From positions 14,374,706 to 14,438,705 of the forward strand of contig JANAVB010023996.1 in assembly GCA_029216955.1 (NCBI GenBank): a stretch of 64,000 nt of DNA, written 5' to 3'. Numbering within the stretch: position 1 is the stretch's first letter; every line of letters begins with the position of its first letter. The position numbers and the translations under genes were made by a program. This stretch comes from Iris pallida (Eukaryota; Streptophyta; Magnoliopsida; Asparagales; Iridaceae). Below are positions 22,402 through 34,912 of the stretch, in pieces. The notes under the pieces are model-generated. The model was not told the DNA's origin, made no database searches, and worked only from the letters and a program-made list of their open reading frames with translations.

Positions 22402-25400
22402 CGATGGCGACTCTGCTAGGAACAAACTTCTCCACGGCTGAGAAATTGGTAACGCAATCGGATACAGCCAAACTTGGCACAACAGAAGATGGTCGTCCGC
22501 TTCGACCAATAGGCGTTTGAAGAAATGCTCTTCGACGGGAGCTCTGGCCCGGTCCAAAAGCGAACCCGCACAAAGAAAGCTCGCAGGGAGTGGAGGCCAA
22601 AATCATTTGCTCCTCCCCAAGCCCTGGACGGAGTCCTCTCTGCTACCTAAAACGGCGAAGGCAACTCTCATGCGGCCCCATTTCAAGCCATAGAGGACTC
22701 TGTTGTCCCCAAGTTCGGCAGAGGAAAGCACTACGATGCTGGACTTGTAGGGGCAAAGAGTGATTCTATGTTCTCCAGGAAGAAGCCGAACAAAGGCACT
22801 AGCCGTAGGCTGAACATTCATGCGACCAAGATTGCCAGCACATGCATGATGTCCATGCGGCCGAAACTGTCAGTCGGATGTAGAATACCCATACGGCCAA
22901 GATTTCTAGCCGCATGGAGAAGACTTATGCGGCCGAGACTTCTAGCCGCATGAAGAAAGCCCATGCGGCTACAATTACCAGCCGCATGAAGACTGTTGAT
23001 TCCAGCCGCATGCTGTCTATTCCACGCGGCTCAGGCTCAGTCTTCGATCGCCTCTCCTATGGTCCTGATCTCTCATGCTCTCGAGAAAATATGTCTGACT
23101 CTCTGCAGCGCCAATTAGACTCTTCCTACTATGTGCCCTCACGTACTAGAGTGAAGAAGTCTAGGGCAGCACGAGCTTGGCGAGCTCAGTCCGCTGTCCC
23201 GACCTATGACCATCCGAGCGCTCCACATACTGTTATGCGGGTCTCTGATGGGAAGTTGTACAGAACCACTCGAGTCCAGTCCCCGGCGGCAAACGGACAG
23301 AGTGGTTCCCAAAAGTCTTTCAAAACCCAGGGAGCAAACATGGTCGTTCCAGACCCATCTGACTTGCGTGAGGTTATCCTCCACAAGTACAAGGAAAGAG
23401 AACAGGCCTCGATGTGCAATGAGTCCTCCCACGGACGTCACTGCACCCAAGTTATTGTTAACTGCTATTGCAACAACACGACAATACGAGAAGACCGGCA
23501 GTCTGTCTTCCAAAGATTACAACAGCCGAGCTCAGGGGATGAGGTGCCTCCCGTTGTCTCCTGCAACTCTACTCAAAAAATCCCCGCCGATGGGAGAGGA
23601 AAGAAGATAAATGTTTCTAGCCCGAAGATTTCAACCACTACGACTAAGAAACTGTCATCTAAACGGTTGTCCACTACCAGAGTTTTCTAAGGTACCCGTT
23701 CAAAGACAAAATCTGCTACAGTAGGAGATTCATCATCCACATCACTGGGGGTCGCTGGAACTGGGGGTAGCACTCCTCCGCACATCCAAGATAATCCGAT
23801 GTTCCAAGGAGACGAGCCCAGGGAAACAACTCTCACATCAGATACAGCAGGTGCCGACGTCTCCGAGGACGTCCATGACTCTCAAGATGAAGCAAGCTCT
23901 GAAGCTGGGGGTAATATCCCTTCTGAATCCGAACCAGAGGAGAACATTCCCATATACCCCGATGACTTCTCTGTACAAGGATATGATTCAGAGGGTACGA
24001 CATCCACCATCCCTTCCACCTCTACTCATGTGAGGACGGCATTCATGACAAACGAGGAACAAGATGGTCCCAGTGACCGCCAACGTATCGACACTCTGGA
24101 GGCCATACTGCGCACTTTGGTCAAATTGGTGGACCAGATCAAAGCAGTTCTCCCTACTCTGTAAGGTGGGACGCCTGGCCAAACAAACTTGGGTCCCGCG
24201 GTCAATGCGAACTCGAACTCAGCGGCACCAAACCCGGGCAATAATCCTCCTGAAATGTCACCTTCCACCACTGCGGATGAGGCCAGGGAAGCAAGAAGAG
24301 AGGTCCAGGAGCTCCGAGCAATGTTTCACGCTCGAGAAGCCTCTCAAGACCTTAGAATACGGCAACCATATCCTGCTGCATAGATGGATGTCCCTTTCCC
24401 ACCAAGATATAAGCCGTTCAACATCAATCCCTATGATGGCAAGACCTCCGTAAGTCGGTACATCACTTACTTCAAAGTCACAACCGACCATCTGCCTCAT
24501 GACGACGCTATCCTTACATGATTATTCATTGGGGCATTGGAAGGGGTCGCCTTCGACTGGTACCGCAATCTGCCAGATAACTGCATCCACTCCTTCGCTA
24601 GCTTCAAGCGCATGTTCTTGGAGAGATTCTACGAAGTAGAACAGGACGTCACAATATCCACCCTCATGGACGTCGTTCAAGGGGAGAAAGAGCTGACAAG
24701 GAACTATATTGAGCGATTTTGCCAAACCGCAATGAAGTTGTCGTCGGGTAATCCGGATTCCTTCTTGATTGAAATTTGCCAAAAGAGGCTGCTCCCAACA
24801 ATCAGCCTCTGGATGGGTGAAAGTCAATTTATGGACTGGAAGACGTTCATCATCAGTGACACTAGCGCCGAAGACAGGTTGAAAAAGGCTCGCCAACTGG
24901 GATTGCACATCTCGGAGGGAGAGGACAAGGGCAAGCGCCCTAATGCCAACAACAATAATGGTGGTAAGTCCTCCAACAATCGGAACAACAAGGGCAAGCA
25001 GGCTATGGTGGCCGACACAGTCCAGAAACCTGAGTCAAAATCGGCAGACAAGCAATGGTCGCAAATGACCTACTCCTTCGAAGACGGCCATGTCAAGCCC
25101 ATCTTGGACATGCTCATACAAGGAGATAGAATTCAGCTCCCTCCACTAAGACGGGAACCTTGGCCGGCAGAAATAGAGAGCCCAAAGTACTGCCATTACC
25201 ACCGCTACGTCCATCATGCTATACATGACTGCTACCAACTGAAGCGATACATCCAACATCTCATCGATTCGAAGGCTCTGGCCATTGACTTCGAAGAGGT
25301 GACCGTGGCAGCCAATAAGGTGTTAGTACAATTCAACAGCTTTCCTCCAACAGAGACTCAAAACGGCATGGTACCCGTCCCTCTGGCGACAATGGAGATT

Positions 25401-25830
25401 GCTAATCTTCTACCTCCTCGAGATCGGGCTACTGGTCTAGTACCCCTTACCACGTCACGAGGGGAGGTCATGTGGGTCCATCCAGACTTGGTACCTGAAG
25501 TGACTCAGTCCACACCACCCTCCATTGGCAAGAAGGAGAGTAGAAAGGTTAGATCCTGCGGCACAATCTTGGCAGATGTCAAGGAAGCCGCAGTTGTCGT
25601 TACTCGGTCTGGTGCTCAATCCCAACCTACACCAGATAACTCGACTGAAGAACATCAGCCGGCTACTGCTGACGCTCCGGGACCTTCTCAACCTCCGACG
25701 ACCGACAAGCCTAGGCCGAAGGAGACTCGCTTTGACAAATCCCTCCGAAAAGAGGCATCTCATGGGCTAGAGAGGCCCTATAACTTTGACATCTTCGCAC
25801 AATTGGCCAACACACCAGCCAAATTGTCGC
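22392..25830 (+). pseudogene. Element C gag with N-terminal extension, broken
   Basis: Starts MANTMATLLGTNFSTAEKL at the LTR end. A small deletion near 22474 shifts the frame, which is regained by 22914 within the 12-residue HAAxTxSRMKxx repeats. 22914 to 23690 is open (258 codons), then come TAG at 23688, TAA at 24162, TAG at 24382 and TGA at 24519. The capsid core is best preserved here (24537 to 25080: GVAFDWYRNLPD, FYEVEQDVTI, NYIERFCQTAMKL), followed by an asparagine/lysine-rich stretch and the CHYHRYVHHAIHDC knuckle. A deletion near 25830 shifts the frame before protease. Confidence 0.83.
22405..22422 (+). promoter_or_regulatory. Primer-binding site of element C
   Basis: TGGCGACTCTGCTAGG lies 3 nt (CGA) after the LTR end. 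It differs from the A copy at one or two positions. It overlaps gag codons 5 to 10, because the gag ATG is at 22392, within the LTR. Confidence 0.72.
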
Positions 25831-26572
25831 ACGGCTTTCCAAGGATGTTTGCACGGCTTTGAGCGATGCACTCCAGAATGCCGACGCATATCTGGCTCAG
25901 GTCAACCTCACCGGAGAGAGCCCGCCTGCAAATCTCCAAGACAGCACTTGCACAAGAGCGTTGCCCAACATTATCTTCATGCTGCAGGATATGCTCATCA
26001 AAACCAACCTACACGATCGTCCGTTATATTACACTAGATACATCGGCGATGTAAAGGTGGATCGGATGCACATTGATCCTGGTTCTTCCATAAGCATCAT
26101 CCCGAAGGGTTTATTACACCATCTTTGTATTCCTATGCATCGCCTGACGCCAACAAGCACCGCCATCAGCGGTTTCAATTCGGGCAGGAGCTATCCGATT
26201 GGGAAGATTCGCTTGAAGTGCCAAATTGGTAATCTTCAGTCAGAAGTGACCTATTACGTCATAGATGCGGACACTTCCTACAATATCCTCCTGGGGCGCC
26301 CTTGGATACACGATTACATGCTTATGCCTTACATGCTGCACCAGTGCTTCAAATATGTCGACAAATACGGCTTCGTAAGGACAGAATTTGCCGATATCGA
26401 TCCCTTCAAAGGGGTCGAATCCTACTACTCAGACTCCTGCTTATACGAAAAGTCGAAGAGGCACCTTAGTGAAGGAGATGTGCAAACTCGAACTGAGACG
26501 GCCACAGGATCAGAAGAACCTATGACGATCCACCTTCAAGCTCGTAAACCTGGCAAGTCCGCACCCTTATAG
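25831..26572 (+). pseudogene. Element C aspartic protease
   Basis: Open from 25859 to 26572. Active-site block DPGSSISIIPKGLLHH near 26076, substrate-flap region KIRLKCQIGNLQSEV, conserved tail YNILLGRPWIHDYM near 26280 and a downstream TEFADIDPFKG block. It lies in a frame shifted from gag because of a lesion near 25830, so gag-protease continuity is lost. This is the most complete protease of the window together with D. Confidence 0.85.
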
Positions 26573-27700
26573 CCGCTCTGCGTAAGGACGCAATCAGCCT
26601 CTCAGCACAAGAGGGGCAAATAATAATCTGGCTGCCAAGGTTCGGCCAAGCGCCAAGACCCACAACGGAGCCACTGACAATCAGACTGCCTAGAGTCGGC
26701 CAGCCACAAACGGAGAAGCTCAATCCCTCTGACAAGCCAATAACGATGTATCTTTCCAAAAAGAATCATCAGCCCGATGCAAAGTCTGGGGCTTCTAGTG
26801 AGCCAACCACTCCCCGCCCAGCATCGAGTACCAAACTGGGGATCGCTAGTTTGCCAACGACTCCACGTTCTGCTCTACCAGCGGAACCCCTGATGATCAA
26901 GTTGCCCAAGTCATCCTCTCAGTCTTCATTTATACAGGGGGTGGCCGAAGAAGAACCAGAACTGGCCAAATATGTGGCTACTTATACTGATATTCCATCC
27001 GCAGATGATGTAATCCTGTTAGAAAAGATACCTTACTTCATCAATAAAGGGCTATCTTTGAACTACATCGAGCTTAATAAGCTTTGTACAATGTATGCTA
27101 TGGAACACGGTATAGGCGCTCACCTACACACATAGGTGACAAATGTTTATACCGTAAATCAACTCACTCCCGTGGAAGATGCTTACCGCATAATCGAGGG
27201 AGGGGACCATTTAATCATCTTCGGTCGGAAGAATGATCTGCAACCCTTCACCATAGAAGAAGTCGATCTCGAATCAGACGTCGGGAGACTGTCTCTCTAT
27301 CTATATAGCCCCAATCCAAATACCTCATGCAAAAACAGGGGTACGATCTGGAGACTACGCCAGGTTTGAACTACGGCACTGGTCGACGATTACCTTTAAA
27401 GTCGTCAGTCCCTGCTGGCAAACCACAGGACTACTACAACAAGACCCGATACGGGCTGGGATATGTTACGCCTGTAACGACTCCTGAAAGCTCGGATAAG
27501 GAATGCGACTGGCATTCACACTCAACCGGATCACCAACTTCTGATTCAGATATCAACATCGGGGATGTATTCAGACAAGTCCTATTTGTCAATATGGCAT
27601 TCGTCGATGCTTACGAAGAAGGTGAAAACTTTCCTAAACTCCTCGAATTAGAGCTGTGGGCCCAATAGCTGGATGCGCAATGGGAGAAGCGGTTTGAACA
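26573..27700 (+). pseudogene. Element C protease-RT linker with G-patch-like segment
   Basis: Low-complexity part (SGASSEPTTPRPASSTK) and repeated (M/L)xIxLPxx words, then the better conserved AYTDIPSADDVILLEKIPYF-type segment (26960 to 27060), a TAG at 27133, and GYDLETTPGLNYGTGR (27335 to 27385), a glycine-rich stretch resembling a G-patch. It is missing from A through a microhomology deletion and carries the LARD insertion in D. Function unknown. Confidence 0.6.
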
Positions 27701-29563
27701 AAAAGAGCCTCCTACTGAAGATGAGGTCATGCAAGTGGATCTCGACAGCGACTCTTCTCCAAAACCAATCTTCGTTAGTAAAAGTCTGACAGACGAAGAG
27801 CGAGAATCGCTACTGGAACTCGTCAAAGAATATATTGATGTGTTCGCTTGGAGCTATGAAGACATGCCAGGGCTAAACCCCGATGTTGCTCTTCATAAGC
27901 TCAACATTCGGCCAGATACGAAGCCAGTCAAACAACAGCAACGACGCTTCCGCCAGGCATCATAGATGCGATCGAAGCCGAAGTCAACAAACTGATAGCC
28001 AGCGGCTTCATTCGTGAGGAACAACATCCAGACTGGGTCGCCAATATAGTACCGGTCCTCAAGAAGAATGGAAAGATTTGAATCTGTATCGACTTCCGTA
28101 ATCTGAATGAGGCATGTCCAAAAGATGAGTTCCCCCTCCCTATCACAGACATCATGATCGACAACACCTGCGGCTTCGAACATTTGTCGTTCATGGATGG
28201 TTTTTCGGGGTACAACCAAATCAAGATGTCTTCCGATGATGAAAAGCATACATCATTCCGAACACCGATTGGCACATACTGCTACACAGTCATGCCTTTG
28301 GGTTTAAAGAATGCTAGCGTCACATATCAAAAAGCCATAAGTATCATATTCAGGGCCCACTTGCGCAAGACCGTGGAGTGCTATGTTGATAACATCGCTG
28401 TCAAAAGCCGTTCTAAGAAAGATCACCTGCATGATCTAAGGACAGTGTTCGACCTGATGCGAGCGTACAATTTGAAAATGAACCCCACAAAATCCTTCTT
28501 GGGCGTATCTAGCGGAAAGTTCTTGGATTTCATCATCACCTCCCAGGGTATCCATATAGACCCTGAGAAGACGAAGGCAATCATGGAGATGAGTCCCCCG
28601 AAAAATCTCCGAGAACTTCGAGGCCTTCAAGGGAGGTTAGCTTACATCAGGAGGTTCATCTCCAACCTCTTCGGACGATGTCAGCCATTCACCCATCTCA
28701 TGGAGAAGGGCGTCTCATTCGTATGGGATGAAGAATGCCAGCATGCCTTCGACAGCATCAAAGAATATTTATCGAACCCTCCAGTCCTGGTGGCCCTGGT
28801 TGCTGGAAAACCATTCCTGCTCTATGTACGAGCAATGGAGCATTCCCTCGACGCTCTGCTAGCACAAAACAACGATGCAGGTCATGAGCAAGCTATATAT
28901 TACCTCAGTCGAATGATGATCGGGCCAGAGCACCGATATACCGCCGTGGAGAAGGAATGCCTCGCCCTAGTGTTCGTCATTCAAAATATGCGACATTATG
29001 TCCCGGGACAAACCATACATGTGATATCACGAGTCAACCCCCTCAGGGTCCTTATGACTAAACCAGGGGCACTCAGCTCTCGCCTCGCTACATGGGCAAT
29101 ATTACAGTCCCCATACCATATGATCTTCGTCCCGCAAAAGGCTGTTAAAGGTCAAGCTCTGGCAGACTTTTTAGCAGCCCATCCAGGCTCGGAGTCGGCC
29201 AGAATATACGAAGAAATTCCAGATGAGATCGCCGACTCGCATGCGACCTCTCACGATGATATATGGCGAATGTTCTTCGACGGTGCTTCAAGGACCGGAC
29301 CCAAGGGCAATATCATCGTCAGAGTCGGGGTGGTGCTGATTTCTCCTTCCGGACTGGTGATCAATCGCATTTACTCCCTCACGGAACCCTGCTCTAACAA
29401 TATGGCCGAGTACAAGGATTTAGTCATTGGCCTCCAACTAGCAAGAGAGCTGGGGATAGAATATCTTGAAGCATACGGCGATTCACAGTTAATCGTCAAT
29501 CAGATCCGGGGTTCATACGAAGTCCGCCATGAAGACATGATCCTCTATCACCAAATAGCGATC
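27701..29563 (+). pseudogene. Element C reverse transcriptase and both RNase H domains, cut by D
   Basis: The RT lead is open to 27965, then has a frameshift and TGA near 28079. 28154 to 29568 is open: FMDGFSGYNQIKMSSDDEKH, the catalytic box read as YVDN (28382 to 28393, second aspartate to asparagine), gypsy RNase H with AVEKECLALVF, then the second RNase H with FFDGASRTGPKGN, NNMAEYKDLVIG and YGDSQLIVNQIRG. The frame runs on by chance into the LTR of D to 29686. The D insertion lies after HQIAINI, between second RNase H and integrase. Confidence 0.9.
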
Positions 29564-29568
29564 AACAT

Positions 29569-30821
29569 TATAGAATCATGGAAAAGAATAAAGAAAGGTC
29601 CATGCGGCCAAGGATCTTCATGCGGCTCAGAGAGCCCATGCGGTTCAAGGGTCCATGCGGCTCACATGTCTATGCAGCTCGGATAGATCCAGAGCCACGT
29701 AGCCTTCAACAGATTTTCCCTTCATCTTTGGCTGCATTTAATGCCCTGACGGCTGACAGCTCTGACAAATGACAGCTCTGACATAAAGGCGCAATGATGA
29801 CTGACATAAAGGCGTGTTCCTAGGAAAGAGGAGAAAATCTTTTCACAGCTGGCTGAATCCACCGAGTCCCGAGGCATACGGCTGTTGTATTTATGCGGCC
29901 TCCCATTTTATGCGGCCGCCCCCTTCATGCGGCCACCCATCTTCATGCGGCTGCATCCCTTATGCGGCCGCACATCAGCATACGGCTGCCCACTCCCATA
30001 CGGCTGCCCATCTTCATACGGCTGTTCATCCCCATGTGGCTGCCCATCTTCATGCGACCGTTCATCCTCATGCAGCCCACTCATATGCGGCTCTGCCAAG
30101 ATGACCCAGTGGAGACACGTGGCGCTTTTTACGATAATTGAGACACATGGCAGTCTTATCTTCCTGAAATTATGGGTGCTAACAAATCCTAACAAAATCA
30201 GATTTGTTGCAATCACCATAAGTGCCCAGATCAAATCAAATCGAGCAAATTAGACACGTGGCAGGCCATTACAAGTCACGAATATTCATGACAATCAACA
30301 TTTATTGTCCACAGAGATTTAATGCAATCATATTAATTGCTTAAATCTATTATATTCAAGATGGACGGCCCAGATTAATTAACTCTCAGGCCGCCGACTT
30401 TTAAGAATGGGTAATCATTACAAAACTCTAATGATGCCCCCCACTCTTATAAATAGCAAGGTGTCATTCCTTTGCAAACCCCTCCCCCGGATCGAGAGAG
30501 AATCAGAGAGAGAATATACAGAGATCGAAAGGACAGAGGAGCATCTACAGAAAGAACAAGGAGAGCATTTCTTCATCAACGCCAAGCAGTTCTTCTCCAG
30601 AGCCAAGGCTGCACCCGATCGTCCAAGAAGTAAGGCAAAGTTGTCGTCGCTTTCCCGAGCCTCTATCGTTATCCCCCAGAATCTAAAATAAACAATTGTA
30701 CTTAGATTGATGTACCTAGGTTTTTGTCCCTAGGCTTTCTTTGTACAAGCGAGTTTGTATTGTGAAGTAAAAGTCCAGTCCTCCGATAATTGTTCTGTTC
30801 TTTTATATTTCATGGCTAACA
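29569..30821 (+). repeat. 5' LTR of element D, 1253 bp
   Basis: Starts TATAGAATCATGG (TG to TA) and ends ATGGCTAACA. Dense CATGCGGC words at 29602 to 29685 and 29875 to 30100. TATAAATAG at 30448 to 30456. AATAAA near 30687. It has an extra GACAAATGACAGCTCTGACATAAAG-like duplication near 29760 compared with the 3' LTR. Confidence 0.92.
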
Positions 30822-31835
30822 CGATGACGACTTTGCTGAGGATAAACTTCTCCATGGCTGAGAAGTTGGTGACGCAATTGGATGCAGCCAAACTTGGCTC
30901 CACACAACAGAAGATGGTCGTCCGCTTCGACCAACAGGCGTATAAAGAAATGCTCTCCGACGGAAGCGCTGGCCCGGTCCAGAAGCGAACCCGCACAAAG
31001 AAGGCTTGCAGGGAGTGGAGGCCAAAGTCATTTGCTCCTTCCCAAGCTCTGGACGGAGTACTCTCTGTTGTCCGAGACGGCTAAGGCAACTCTCATGCGG
31101 CCCCACTTCAAGCCATAGAGGACTCTGCTGTCCCCAAGTCTGGTAGAGGAAAGCACTACGATGCTGGACTTGCAGGGGCAAAGAGTGATTCTATGTGCTC
31201 CAGGAAGAAACCGAACAAAGGCACTAGCCGTAAAACGAAGACTCATGCGGCCAAGATTGCCAGCCGCATGAATGATGTCCATGTGGCCGAAACTGCCAGC
31301 CAAATGCATAACACTCATACGGCCAGGATTTCCAGCCACATGGAGAAGACCTATGCGGCTGACACCTCCAACCGCATGAAGAAAGCCCATGCGGCTACGA
31401 CTGCCAGCCGCATGAAAATTATTGATTCCAACCGTATGTCGCCTGCTCCATGCGGCTCAGTCTTCGACCGCCTCTCCTATGGTCCTGATCTCTCGTGCTC
31501 CCGAGAAGACATGTCTGACTCTCTCTAGCACCACTTGGACTCTTCCTATTATGTGCCCTCACGCACCAGAGTGAAGAAGTCTAGGGCATCGCGAGCTTGG
31601 CAAGCTTAGTCCGCTGACACGACCTCTGACCATCCGAGCGTTCCATATACTGTTATGCGGGCTTCTGATGGGAAGTTGTACAGAACCACTCGAGTCCAGA
31701 CCCCGGCGGCAAACAGACAGGATGGTTCCCAAAAGTCTCCCAAAATCCAGGGAGCAAACATGGTCGTTCCGGCCCCATCTGACTTGCGAGAGGCTATCCT
31801 CCACAAACGCAAGGAAAGAGAGGAGGCCCCGGGGT
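30812..31835 (+). pseudogene. Element D gag N-terminal extension, left of S2
   Basis: ATG at 30812 in the LTR end, open to 31084 (MANTMTTLLRINFSMAEKL, ending RDG then TAA). The next part continues in the same frame beyond the stop and contains five to six HAAxTxSRMKxx units (31240 to 31440), then VFDRLSYGPDLSC and a TAG at 31527. The primer-binding site at 30825 is mutated (TGACGACTTTGC). Gag is then split by S2 after GCK at 31840 and resumes at 36177. Confidence 0.8.
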
Positions 31836-33389
31836 GCAAGTGTCACTACCACCTTTCTAGCTTGAGGGTATTTTAGTCATTTTCTAAATTTTAGAATTTA
31901 ATTTAAATTATTATTATTATTTATAATTAATGTAATTTTTGAGTGATTTTTAGAATAATTATTTTTGGTGTTCTAGAGACTTGACTTATGTTGACCTTGT
32001 AGACTAACCTAGTGGAAAACCTAGGTCTTGACTTTGTGATTAGGATTTGAAAACCTAGGTTAGACTTAAGTTCATGAGGATTAACTCATTGGGATTAGTT
32101 TGGTGAAAATAGGAGCTAGTTTGATTAAGGAATGGCTTGTGAAGTCACAAGTCATTTTATGACTAATAGGCTTAATGGCCCATAGCCCACACCCATTGAA
32201 CCAAGCCCTAACCCTAGGAATTCTGAACAGCCCCTATGGTCAGCCCCCTCCCTATTTATATGCTCCTAAAACTAGGGTTGCCGCTTTAGGAAACTTTGCC
32301 ATTTGGAAGAGGTGAGTCCCCTTCTTTGTAAATTCTTAGAAAACCCATTTCTTCTCTAAATTCCTTCAAACAAATTGCAATAGAACCTAAATCCAACATT
32401 CTTGCTGTTGGTATTGAGTTTTTACATGAAGGAAACAATTTGGAGAACTTTTGGTGGATTGAGGAATCCTTTTCATTGGGGCTTTTTGAGAGCTTGTTCA
32501 CCTATAGGTATAATCCTCTCTAATTCATTTAAATTCTGTTAAAAATCATTTCTAGGTTGTCCTAACCCTAACCTAACAGTAGGATAGGCTAATCCTAGAA
32601 TTTGGACCCATTTTGTGTCCGTATCGGACACGTATCAATGTGTCTAGGTTAGTGTTCGACGAAATGCCTCAAAGGGCATTTCGTTCGATTTTTGTGTTTG
32701 TGTTTGAATGGAAAAATCCATTTTTGTCTCGCTTGTACATTTCTTGGACACTGAGCACGTATTAGCATCGCGTCGTGTCCCCACAGACATGCGGACACGC
32801 TGTTTCCTCCCACGTGCGCGGGCAGTTTTTCTCCCCTGCTGCTCGGGTACGATTTCTCTGTGCACAGAGGGTTTTGACCCTTGAAATTTGACATAGGGCT
32901 TGTGTCAATGACTGACACGAGGCTCATAATGTTTCATGAGTCCTCGTGTCGTGTCAGACACGTTATGGACTGTGCACGTGTAGTGCACTGTGTATATCAG
33001 TGTACAGTATGGTGTTCTGTTATTAATTTGTTTTAAATAGTTTTAAATTGCATTTTTATCTATTAAATAGATCCTAGGTATGATATATAAACTCTATTAT
33101 TTTAAGTTGCATATTAGAAATGTTTTGATATAGAGAATTGGATTTGAAATGGGGGGAATTTACTGTTTTCACTGATACTGTCTAAAACTGAGATTTCCAG
33201 TTTTTCCCAAGGACCCTTAATTCCCTATTTGTTATGTTTTAAATTGTATTTGATCCCCACATATTACATTTAATATTAGCTAAGCCTTTACATTCGATTT
33301 TAGGCTTTTGGTTATGATATGGAGATTTTGAATATGGGATTTGGTATTGGTTTGTTTATTCAACTGTCTATTAACTGATTTTTGGGTTA

Positions 33390-34290
33390 TTTGAATGCCT
33401 GAGATGTAGATTATGTTCTCAGCTTCCTTATCTGAGATATAATTTGCTCACTGATTTCTTTTGTTTTACTGAGGTACCTGAGTTTCAAATGAACTAAGTT
33501 AATATGTACTAACCTGAGATTCTAGATAACCTGTGAATGTTTTTACTATGGACTGAAATCTGGGTTGTTGGTTCCTATTGAACTGTTTGAAGGATTGTAA
33601 TGTGATAACTGAGTTTAAGTTCTTTGAAAACCTGAAAGTGACTGTTTAAAACCTGAGTATCGATTTCATTAACTGGTTTGAATTATTCTAACAACCTGAG
33701 ATTGTTAACCAATGATTTTGTGGTTTCAAGCATGAGAAAAACTGAGAATGTATTTTTAATTGAACTGAGATAGGATGTTTCCTGTCATTCAAAACCTGAG
33801 ATTAGTTTAAACCACTTATATTGATTACAAACTGTTATGATTCATGAATTCTATTAACTGAGATTGGGTTCCTGTTTGGTGAACTGAGGGTTAGTTCTAA
33901 ACCTGAGATGGTCTTAAACTGAGAATATAGGTTGTATAGGTTGTATAGGTTGTTCTGTTAACTATTTTAATGTTAGTTAATTTATTAATTTTTGAACTGA
34001 CTTAAATTCTGAGATTCTTCTAAACCTGAGAATGTGTACTTAATTCATTGATTTCCTTCTTGAATTGGCATATAACTGAGGTTCATGTGTGCAAAACCTG
34101 AGATTGCATAACTGAATAGGTTTCCTGTGCATTATTGAATTGATTACAATTGATTGAATGTTTCCTTCCTATTAACTGAGTTTATATTATTTTGTGATTC
34201 AATGTTTTCTTCTAAAAACTGATATGAGTTTTAGTTTCCAGTTTTCATTTAGCCTGAGACTTGGGTTGCATTCCAGTGCCTTAAAACCTG
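33390..34290 (+). repeat. Dispersed AACCTGAGA / AACTGAG motif field in S2
   Basis: About 900 bp in which AACCTGAGA, ACCTGAGAT, AACTGAG and close variants recur every 30 to 90 bp, separated by unrelated AT-rich text. Not a tandem array. Not evident in S1. Meaning unknown. Confidence 0.55.
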
Positions 34291-34607
34291 AGAATGGTTT
34301 TTAAAACCACATTGTTATTTTGAAAACTGTTTCCCTTTGTTCTTTGATTCTGAGTTTTCTTATAATAGGTTTCAATGTCTTCTTTAAACTACTATGAGTT
34401 GATTGTTTAAAACTGAGTTTGGGTACTACTTAAATGTTAATGCAATATGGGTTTCCCTTTCACTGTTAGGTTCCAGATTGTCTATGTGTCTCACTATTTT
34501 TCACTCATCACACTCTCATGAACACCAACCTTCACACACATACACATGTGCTCATATGTTATCCCCTCACTCCCTATGTGTGTATACATATATAAGCTTT
34601 GTTATAT

Positions 34608-34609
<2 letters not shown>

Positions 34610-34680
<71 letters not shown>
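34610..34680. repeat. (AT)n microsatellite in S2
   Basis: About 70 bp of uninterrupted AT, bounded by TATAAGCTTT words on both sides. Likely to be length-variable. Confidence 0.97.
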
Positions 34681-34683
<3 letters not shown>

Positions 34684-34912
34684 CTTTCCTATATATGTGT
34701 ATATGTATTTTAATATATGTATTATATATATGGTGTCATGACATATGGAATTTATGTTATGATATGATGTCATAGAGTATGGAATACCATAGGACTTAAT
34801 GTATTGTATATATATATATTATATTATGTGACTAAGGCATGGCTTGGCATGGTGTTGCCTAGTTTAGTCATGGTATAACCTAGAATAGTTTGGTTAGACC
34901 TAGATTAGACTA

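Noticed and set aside
29569..29686. Extension of the C pol frame into the LTR of D
   Set aside because: A chance read-through across an insertion border; the true C frame stops being C sequence at 29568.
34567..34773. Tyrosine/isoleucine-rich frame
   Set aside because: Translation of the (AT)n microsatellite.
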